NCBI GenBank assembly: GCA_036406615.1
Contig: DASXAQ010000075.1
Location: 1-11,979 of the forward strand
Source: DASXAQ01 sp036406615
GTDB lineage: Bacteria > Actinomycetota > UBA4738
DNA: 11,979 bases
Reading direction: 5' to 3'
Position 1 is the stretch's first letter. Every line of letters starts with the position of its first letter. The notes below the pieces were generated by a model. It did not search any database, was not told the DNA's origin, and saw nothing but the letters and a program-made list of their open reading frames with translations. The translations under genes and the position numbers were made by a program. Below, one piece after another: positions 7,398-11,979 of the stretch.

Positions 7398-7417
7398 CCC
7401 GGCGGTTTGCCGCCGGG
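7398..7417 (+). promoter_or_regulatory. Hairpin overlapping ribosome-binding site of molybdoenzyme gene
   Basis: CCCGGCGG (7398-7405), loop TTTG, CCGCCGGG (7410-7417): a perfect 8-bp, all-GC stem. Its 3' arm includes three of the four G residues (7415-7418) that are the only Shine-Dalgarno-like bases before the ATG at 7424. If transcribed, the hairpin would hide the ribosome-binding site. It lacks a U-tract, so it is not an intrinsic terminator. Confidence 0.45.
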
Positions 7418-7423
7418 GCCACG

Positions 7424-9088
7424 ATGACGATCGACCAGAAGCCGAAGACCGCCCAGCCTGAGCCGGGCGAGGCTCGCCGGGGATGGGCGGGTCCGGGGGT
7501 CGGCGCGGCCGTGGGCCTGCTCGTCGTGGCCGTGGCCCTCGCGTTCGGACAGCTCGTTGCCGACTTCGTGTCGGGCGACGCGGCGCCGGTGATCGCGGTG
7601 GGCCAGGTCGTGGTCGACAGGTCGCCGGAGTGGCTGAAGTCCTTCGCCATCCGAACGTTCGGCGCGCACGACAAGCCGGTGCTCGTCGGCGGCATCGTGA
7701 TCGTGCTGATCGTGCTGGCGGCCGTGATGGGGGTGATCGCCACCCGGCACCGGTGGGTGGGGTTCGCGGCCATCTCTGTGCTGGGCGCGCTCGGGATGTT
7801 CGCCGCGTTGTCGCGGGCCGAATCCGATGCCGCCTGGGCGCTGCCGTCGCTCGCGGCGGTGGCGGTCGGGTGCATCGCCTACTCGGTCCTGTCGCGCGCG
7901 GCGGCCTCGGCCTACGCCGAACCCGCTGCCGGGCCGTCGCCGTCGAGCAGCACCGACGACGATGACGCGGCCGCCGCGACGGACTCCGGTGCACTGGTGG
8001 CGACTGAATCGCCGTCCGGGCTGGCGCGGCGCCGGTTCCTGATCGCGGCCGGCGTGACGGCGCTGGGTGCCGCGTTCGCGGCCGGGATCGCGCGCGCGGC
8101 TCGGAGCCGGCTGCTGGCCGGTTCGGTCTCGCGGGCGACCGTGACGATCCCGCCTCCGGCGAGCCCGGCGCCGACCCTGCCGCCGGCCGCCGCCATCCAC
8201 GTGCCGGGCGTCAGCCCGTTCTACACGCCCGTCGATTCGTTCTACCGGGTGGACACATCCCTGTTTCCGCCACAGATCGCCGCGAGCCAGTGGCACCTTC
8301 GCATCCACGGCATGGTCGACCGTGAGATCGTCCTGAGCTACGACGAGCTGCTCCGCCGGCCGCTGATCGAACGCGACGTCACGCTGGCGTGCGTGTCGAA
8401 CCCGGTCGGCGGCCACTACATCGGCAACGCGCGGTGGGTAGGCACGTTGCTGGCCCCGCTGCTGCAGGAGGCCGGCGTGCATCCCGAAGCGCAGCAACTG
8501 CTTTCGCGTTCGCCCGACGGCATGACGATCGGGACGCCGACGGCCGTCGTGATGGACGGCCGCGACGCGATGCTCGCGGTGTCGATGAACGGCGAGCCGC
8601 TCCCCGTCGAGCACGGGTTCCCCGTGCGCACGGTGGTGCCGGGGCTGTACGGCTACGTCTCGGCGACGAAGTGGGTCGTGGACATGGAGCTCACGACGTT
8701 CGCCGCGTACGACGCGTACTGGGTCCAGCAGGGCTGGGCGCAGCAGGGTCCGATCCGGACACAGTCCCGGATCGACGTTCCGCGCAACGGCTCCCACGTG
8801 TCCGCGGGCACGGTCCCCGTCGCCGGCATCGCGTGGGCCCAGCACACGGGGATCGCCGGCGTGCAGGTGCGCGTGGATGGCGGGCCGTGGCATCAGGCGC
8901 GGCTGTCCCAGCTCGACACGCTCGACACCTGGCGGCAGTGGGTCTACGACTGGGAGGCGACGGCCGGCAAGCACCAGGTGCAGGTGCGCGCGACCGACGA
9001 CTCGGGCTACACCCAGACGGCGCGCGAGGCGCCGCCCTTCCCGTCCGGCGCGACCGGCTGGCACACCGTGGACGTGTCAGTCGGCTGA
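7424..9088 (+). CDS. Membrane-anchored sulfite-oxidase-type molybdopterin oxidoreductase
   Basis: A 554-residue protein in three parts. First, four hydrophobic segments (about 26-46, 86-106, 111-128, 137-157) make a membrane domain. Second, a polar linker (158-200) with a run of four Asp leads into ARRRFLIAAG (201-210) and a hydrophobic stretch to about 225, which looks like an internal twin-arginine signal-anchor. Third, from about 265 to the end comes a sulfite-oxidase-type molybdopterin domain with Cys323 in LACVSNPVGG as the expected molybdenum ligand, then an Ig-like dimerisation domain ending at HTVDVSVG. With the N-terminus inside, four segments return the chain to the cytoplasm before the RR motif, so the catalytic part should be outside the membrane. 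Related membrane-fused molybdoenzymes occur in actinobacteria; the substrate is unknown. ATG at 7424 has a weak GGGG site inside a hairpin. The 3' end overlaps aroQ by 12 bp on the opposite strand. Confidence 0.88.
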   Translation: MTIDQKPKTAQPEPGEARRGWAGPGVGAAVGLLVVAVALAFGQLVADFVSGDAAPVIAVGQVVVDRSPEWLKSFAIRTFGAHDKPVLVGGIVIVLIVLAAVMGVIATRHRWVGFAAISVLGALGMFAALSRAESDAAWALPSLAAVAVGCIAYSVLSRAAASAYAEPAAGPSPSSSTDDDDAAAATDSGALVATESPSGLARRRFLIAAGVTALGAAFAAGIARAARSRLLAGSVSRATVTIPPPASPAPTLPPAAAIHVPGVSPFYTPVDSFYRVDTSLFPPQIAASQWHLRIHGMVDREIVLSYDELLRRPLIERDVTLACVSNPVGGHYIGNARWVGTLLAPLLQEAGVHPEAQQLLSRSPDGMTIGTPTAVVMDGRDAMLAVSMNGEPLPVEHGFPVRTVVPGLYGYVSATKWVVDMELTTFAAYDAYWVQQGWAQQGPIRTQSRIDVPRNGSHVSAGTVPVAGIAWAQHTGIAGVQVRVDGGPWHQARLSQLDTLDTWRQWVYDWEATAGKHQVQVRATDDSGYTQTAREAPPFPSGATGWHTVDVSVG

Positions 9089-9508
9089 CGAACCGAGCGC
9101 CTCGAGTGCCAGCACGTAGCTCCGCCAGCCGAAGCCGGCCACGACGCCGATGCACGCGCCGGCGACGATATCGGTATGCCGGAACTCCTCGCGCGCAGAT
9201 GGATTCGACAGGTGAACCTCGATCGTCGGGATGCCGACACCGGCAATCGCGTCGCGGATCGCGACGCTCGAGTGCGAGTATCCGCCCGGGTTGATCACGA
9301 TGGCGTCGGCCCACCCGCGGGCGCCCTGGATCAGATCGATCAGGTCGCCTTCGACGTTCGACTGCTCGAAGCGCGTCCGCATCCCGAGCTCCGCGGCCCG
9401 CTCGGCGACGCGCGCGTTCACGTCCTCCAGCGTCATCGTGCCGTAGACCTCGGGCTCGCGGAGCCCCAGGAGGTTGAGGTTCGGCCCGTTCACCACCAGC
9501 ACGTTCAC
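9077..9508 (-). CDS. aroQ: 3-dehydroquinate dehydratase, type II
   Basis: A 143-residue type II dehydroquinase, which converts 3-dehydroquinate to 3-dehydroshikimate in the shikimate pathway; the length is normal for this small dodecameric family. The N-terminus VLVVNGPNLNLLGLREPEVYG carries Arg17 and the catalytic Tyr22. EGDLIDLI (53-60) and INPGGYSHSSVAIRDA (72-87) are the family signatures. His99 in EVHLSNP and Arg110 in REEFRH complete the active site. The start is GTG at 9508, overlapping the aroKB stop as GTGA. A strong ribosome-binding site, GGAGGTGA (9516-9523 on the minus strand), lies 7 nt upstream inside the aroKB coding sequence. It is the last visible gene of the aro operon and converges on the molybdoenzyme gene with a 12-bp overlap. 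Confidence 0.96.
   Translation of the reverse strand: MNVLVVNGPNLNLLGLREPEVYGTMTLEDVNARVAERAAELGMRTRFEQSNVEGDLIDLIQGARGWADAIVINPGGYSHSSVAIRDAIAGVGIPTIEVHLSNPSAREEFRHTDIVAGACIGVVAGFGWRSYVLALEALGSSAD
9505..9508 (-). other. GTGA start/stop overlap, aroKB-aroQ
   Basis: The GTG start of aroQ and the TGA stop of aroKB share bases in the tetranucleotide GTGA. This arrangement usually marks translational coupling, here helped by the strong GGAGGTGA site at 9516-9523. Confidence 0.85.
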
Positions 9509-11199
9509 GTCGGCGTCACCTCCATCAACGCCCGCATGGCCTGGTCCTGGTCCACGCCGTCTGCCAGCGCGGCGCCGTCCGGGGTCGGCACGACGAACAC
9601 GCCGCGCCCGGCCCGACGCTTCTTGTCCGAGCCCATCGCGTCCGCGATCCGGCGTGGGTCAAGGTCCGACGGCACCGACACGGGGAGGTCGAACGAGCCA
9701 AGCAGCCGCTCCAGGCGCCGGGCGGTTTCCGGGTCGGTGACGCCGAGGTCCTCTCCCAGGCGGGCGGCCGCGACCAGGCCGATGGCCACAGCATCGCCGT
9801 GCGAGACGCGATAGTCCGACGCGGATTCGATCCCGTGCGCGTACGTGTGTCCGAGGTTCAGCGCGTGCCGCACGCCGGCGTCCTCAGGGTCGGCCGCCAC
9901 GAAGGCCGCCTTGATCCGAACGGCCTGCTCGACGAACCACTCCCACCGGCGGGTGGGCTCGTCGGAGACCTGGTCCGGGCGCTCGAGCAGCCAGAACGTG
10001 AGCGGTGACGCCACCAGGGCCGCCTTCGCGATCTCCGCGACGCCCTCGCGCGCCACGGCCTTCGGCAGCGTCGCCAGCAGCTCCGGGTCGCAGATCACGA
10101 GCTTGGGGTGATGGAACGCGCCGACCGCGTTCTTCACGCCGCCGTGGTCGATCCCGGTCTTGCCGCCGATCGCGGCGTCGACCATCCCGAGCAGCGTCGT
10201 CGGAACGTTCACCAGCGGGGTGCCGCGGCCGTACGTTGCGGCGGCGAATCCGGCGACGTCGGTGGTCGTCCCGCCGCCGATCGCGACGACGACGTCGGTG
10301 CGGCCGACCCGTCGTTCGGCGAACGCGTTCCACAGGCGCTCCACGGTGTCGATCCGTTTGGCGGCCTCGCCGGATGGGATCGAGACTGCGACCGTGGTCG
10401 AGTCGATGAGGCCATCGGGGGCTCGTGCGGGCGATTCGACGTGCAGCCCAGCGGCAGCGAGCGAATCGGCCGCCGCGCGCGCGATCGAGGTGATCGACCG
10501 GTCGCACACGATCACCGCGCGTGAGGCGCCGGGGACCGCGTCGCGCACGCGCTGCCCGAGCGAGGCGGCTTGCCCCGCGCCGATCACGACCTCGTACCCG
10601 TGCTCGGAGACCCCGACCTCGATGCTCGCGAACGCCTCGGCGCCCCCTGCCGACCGATGACGCTCGGCGAGCGCCGCTGCGACCTCCTCGGGGCTGGATC
10701 CGGTCGTGTCCAGCGGCGTTCCCGCCCGGGCGTAGGCCTCGTCGCGTTCCCCCAGCAGCTCGCGGATGCGGTCCAGGTCGCCGCCCGCGAGCAACGGCCG
10801 CCCGCCGGCGTTCGCGTCCAGGCCGAGGCGCCGGAGGATCTCCTCGGGCCCGCACGTCAGCACCGCCACCGTCGCGTCGCGCGACAGCAAGCCGAAGGCG
10901 TCGGCGTCCAACGCTGCACCGCCGCCGGTGTCGATGACCACGTTCGACGCGCCGGCGGCCTCGAGGACGGCCCGGCGCTCCAGCTGCCGAAACGCCGCCT
11001 CCCCGTCGCGACCGAAGATGTCCTGCACCGTCGCGCCCGCACGGTCGGCGACCACGTCGTCGGTGCTCACGCAGGGCATCGCGAGCAGCTGCGCCGCTCG
11101 ACGCGCGGCCGAGGTCTTGCCGGTCCCCATGAAGCCGGTCACGACCAGGCGCGGCCGCCCCGGAGGCAGCGGCGGAGTAGGGATGGGAGAGATCTTCAC
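9505..11199 (-). CDS. aroKB: Bifunctional shikimate kinase / 3-dehydroquinate synthase
   Basis: A 564-residue fusion of two shikimate-pathway enzymes. Residues about 16-180 are shikimate kinase: Walker A GFMGTGKTS (22-30), shikimate-binding Asp in STDD (45-48), FGRDGEAAFRQLE (62-74) with Arg71, TGGGAALD (91-98), lid GRPLL (133-137) and RDEAYARAGT (152-161). Residues about 192-564 are 3-dehydroquinate synthase: GGGTTTDVAGFAAATYGRG (308-326) for NAD, VPTTLLGMVDAAIGGKTGID (332-351), EGVAEIAKAAL (385-395), and zinc-type histidines His451 in NLGHTYAHGIE and His467 in SHGDAVAIG, with DKKRR at 525-529. Both halves look intact. The kinase acts two steps after the synthase, so they do not catalyse consecutive reactions. 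The GTG start at 11199 overlaps the aroC stop as GTGA and has no good ribosome-binding site, so translation probably depends on coupling to aroC. Confidence 0.95.
   Translation of the reverse strand: MKISPIPTPPLPPGRPRLVVTGFMGTGKTSAARRAAQLLAMPCVSTDDVVADRAGATVQDIFGRDGEAAFRQLERRAVLEAAGASNVVIDTGGGAALDADAFGLLSRDATVAVLTCGPEEILRRLGLDANAGGRPLLAGGDLDRIRELLGERDEAYARAGTPLDTTGSSPEEVAAALAERHRSAGGAEAFASIEVGVSEHGYEVVIGAGQAASLGQRVRDAVPGASRAVIVCDRSITSIARAAADSLAAAGLHVESPARAPDGLIDSTTVAVSIPSGEAAKRIDTVERLWNAFAERRVGRTDVVVAIGGGTTTDVAGFAAATYGRGTPLVNVPTTLLGMVDAAIGGKTGIDHGGVKNAVGAFHHPKLVICDPELLATLPKAVAREGVAEIAKAALVASPLTFWLLERPDQVSDEPTRRWEWFVEQAVRIKAAFVAADPEDAGVRHALNLGHTYAHGIESASDYRVSHGDAVAIGLVAAARLGEDLGVTDPETARRLERLLGSFDLPVSVPSDLDPRRIADAMGSDKKRRAGRGVFVVPTPDGAALADGVDQDQAMRALMEVTPT
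9516..9523 (-). promoter_or_regulatory. Strong ribosome-binding site of aroQ
   Basis: GGAGGTGA on the minus strand, 7 nt before the GTG start of aroQ and inside the last codons of aroKB. It fixes the aroQ start. Confidence 0.75.
11196..11199 (-). other. GTGA start/stop overlap, aroC-aroKB
   Basis: The aroKB GTG start and the aroC TGA stop overlap in GTGA, the same junction as aroKB-aroQ. No convincing Shine-Dalgarno sequence precedes this GTG, which suggests re-initiation by ribosomes finishing aroC. Confidence 0.8.
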
Positions 11200-11979
11200 G
11201 CGTCGACCGGCGGGGCTGGCACGACGGCGCCGGGCGTCGCGTCGCGCGCGGCCAGCATCGTGTCAAGGCGGTCGCCACCGAACCGTTCGGTCAGCGCGTC
11301 GGCGAGCACCCAGCGAACCATGGCCTCGCCGACCACCGCCGCGGCGGGCACGGCCGTCACGTCCGAGCGCACGTACGGCGGGTCCACGGCCTGCCCGGTG
11401 GCGAAGTCCACCGACACGAGCTCCGCGCGAACGGAGGACAGCGGCTTCATCGCGGCGCGCAACACGATCGGCTCGCCGTTGGTGACGCCGGCCTCCAGCC
11501 CGCCGGCGTAGTTCGAACCGCGGCCAACGCTTCCGTCGGCGCCGGCCGCGATGGGGTCCTGCGCCGTCGTCCCCGCCATCGCCGACACCTGGAAGGCCGG
11601 TCCGATCTCGACCGCCTTCACCGCGTGGATCGAACAGATCGCCTGCGCGAGCCGGCCGTCGAGCTTGCGGTCCCACTGCGCATAGCTCCCGAGCCCGGCC
11701 GGCACGCCGGTGGCGAACACGCAGAACGTCCCGCCGAGCGTCTCCCCGGCCGCCTTGGCCGCGTCCACCGCGCCGACCATCCGCGCCGACGTGTCCGCGT
11801 CCGGCGCGCGGACGAGGTCGTGTTCGGCCGCGTCGGCCATCGCGTGGAGCGCGTCGGCGTCCAGCGCATGCAGAGGGGTCGTCGCGGCCACGTCTCCGAG
11901 CGACGTGACGAAGCTGCCCACGCGAACGCCGAACGGGTCCAGCAGCATGCCCGCGACGGCGGCCGCAGCGACGCGGGCG
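11196..11979 (-). CDS. aroC: Chorismate synthase, C-terminal part (cut by window edge)
   Basis: The last 260 or so residues of chorismate synthase, which converts 5-enolpyruvylshikimate-3-phosphate to chorismate using reduced FMN. The frame runs to the right edge without a stop (ARVAAAAVAG before MLLDPFGV, matching the family's RVAAG helix). The internal ATG at 11948 is therefore not the start, and roughly 130 N-terminal residues, including the first catalytic His motifs, lie outside. Visible signatures are ETLGGTFCVFATGVPAGLG, KAVEIGPAFQ, the FMN-region GSNYAGGLEAGVTNGEPIVLRAAMKP, and RSDVTAVPAAAVVGEAMV with the conserved Asp. The segment usually reading HDEI appears here as AQDPI, a local departure. 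It is the upstream member of the aroC-aroKB-aroQ operon. Confidence 0.95.
   Translation of the reverse strand, partial: ARVAAAAVAGMLLDPFGVRVGSFVTSLGDVAATTPLHALDADALHAMADAAEHDLVRAPDADTSARMVGAVDAAKAAGETLGGTFCVFATGVPAGLGSYAQWDRKLDGRLAQAICSIHAVKAVEIGPAFQVSAMAGTTAQDPIAAGADGSVGRGSNYAGGLEAGVTNGEPIVLRAAMKPLSSVRAELVSVDFATGQAVDPPYVRSDVTAVPAAAVVGEAMVRWVLADALTERFGGDRLDTMLAARDATPGAVVPAPPVDA

Noticed and set aside
7690..7740. ATCGTG-like repeats in the molybdoenzyme gene.
   Set aside because: They encode a hydrophobic Ile/Val/Leu-rich membrane helix; the repetition follows from amino-acid composition.
7276..7875. N-terminal extension of the aminotransferase to 7875.
   Set aside because: The extension is antisense to the molybdoenzyme, crosses its promoter region, and a ribosome-binding site fixes the start at 7275.
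7310..9064. A 584-codon minus-strand frame under the molybdoenzyme gene.
   Set aside because: The plus-strand frame encodes a recognisable molybdopterin protein; the minus-strand product is Arg/His-rich without any motif.
9..11979. Search for CRISPR arrays, tRNA genes, insertion-sequence ends, toxin-antitoxin or phage-defence genes.
   Set aside because: Nothing matching was seen; the coding density by metabolic genes leaves almost no unexplained sequence apart from the two divergent intergenic regions.

Overview
The window is high-GC, densely packed bacterial chromosomal DNA with eight genes, seven complete and one cut by the right edge. The GC-rich codon use, frequent GTG starts, TANNNT-type -10 motifs, an apparently leaderless ileS and the aro gene order all suggest an actinobacterium or a neighbouring high-GC lineage such as some Chloroflexota. 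I cannot name a genus. No tRNA, rRNA, CRISPR array, insertion sequence or phage gene is visible, and nothing suggests recent horizontal transfer.

Layout, left to right. A small DoxX-like membrane protein (9-470, +) converges on a large isoleucyl-tRNA synthetase (484-3585, -). A 168-bp divergent intergenic region follows; it carries a -10 motif 7 nt from the ileS start codon and four GTGACG repeats spaced exactly 11 bp apart. Next is a stand-alone alpha/beta-hydrolase of the lipase/PGAP1 type (3754-5223, +), whose end overlaps that of a D-2-hydroxyacid dehydrogenase (5217-6146, -). The dehydrogenase lies 19 bp downstream of a fold-type-I PLP aminotransferase (6166-7275, -), so the two probably form an operon that could turn an amino acid into a 2-oxo acid and then a 2-hydroxy acid. 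A second divergent region, with a perfect 8-bp hairpin just before the start codon, leads to a membrane-anchored sulfite-oxidase-type molybdopterin oxidoreductase with an internal twin-arginine motif (7424-9088, +). That gene overlaps, tail to tail, the end of a shikimate-pathway operon on the minus strand: aroC (partial), a fused aroK-aroB, and aroQ. Both operon junctions are 4-nt GTGA overlaps.

Together the minus-strand aro genes supply 3-dehydroquinate synthase, 3-dehydroquinate dehydratase, shikimate kinase and chorismate synthase. IleS charges tRNA-Ile, but both of its class I signature motifs are strongly altered (HTAW for HIGH, EMHGS for KMSKS). This is mainly housekeeping DNA. The points worth a second look are the IleS motifs, the 11-bp phased repeats, the hairpin that masks a ribosome-binding site, and the composite membrane/Tat architecture of the molybdoenzyme. 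I see no clear sign of a wholly new multi-gene system.
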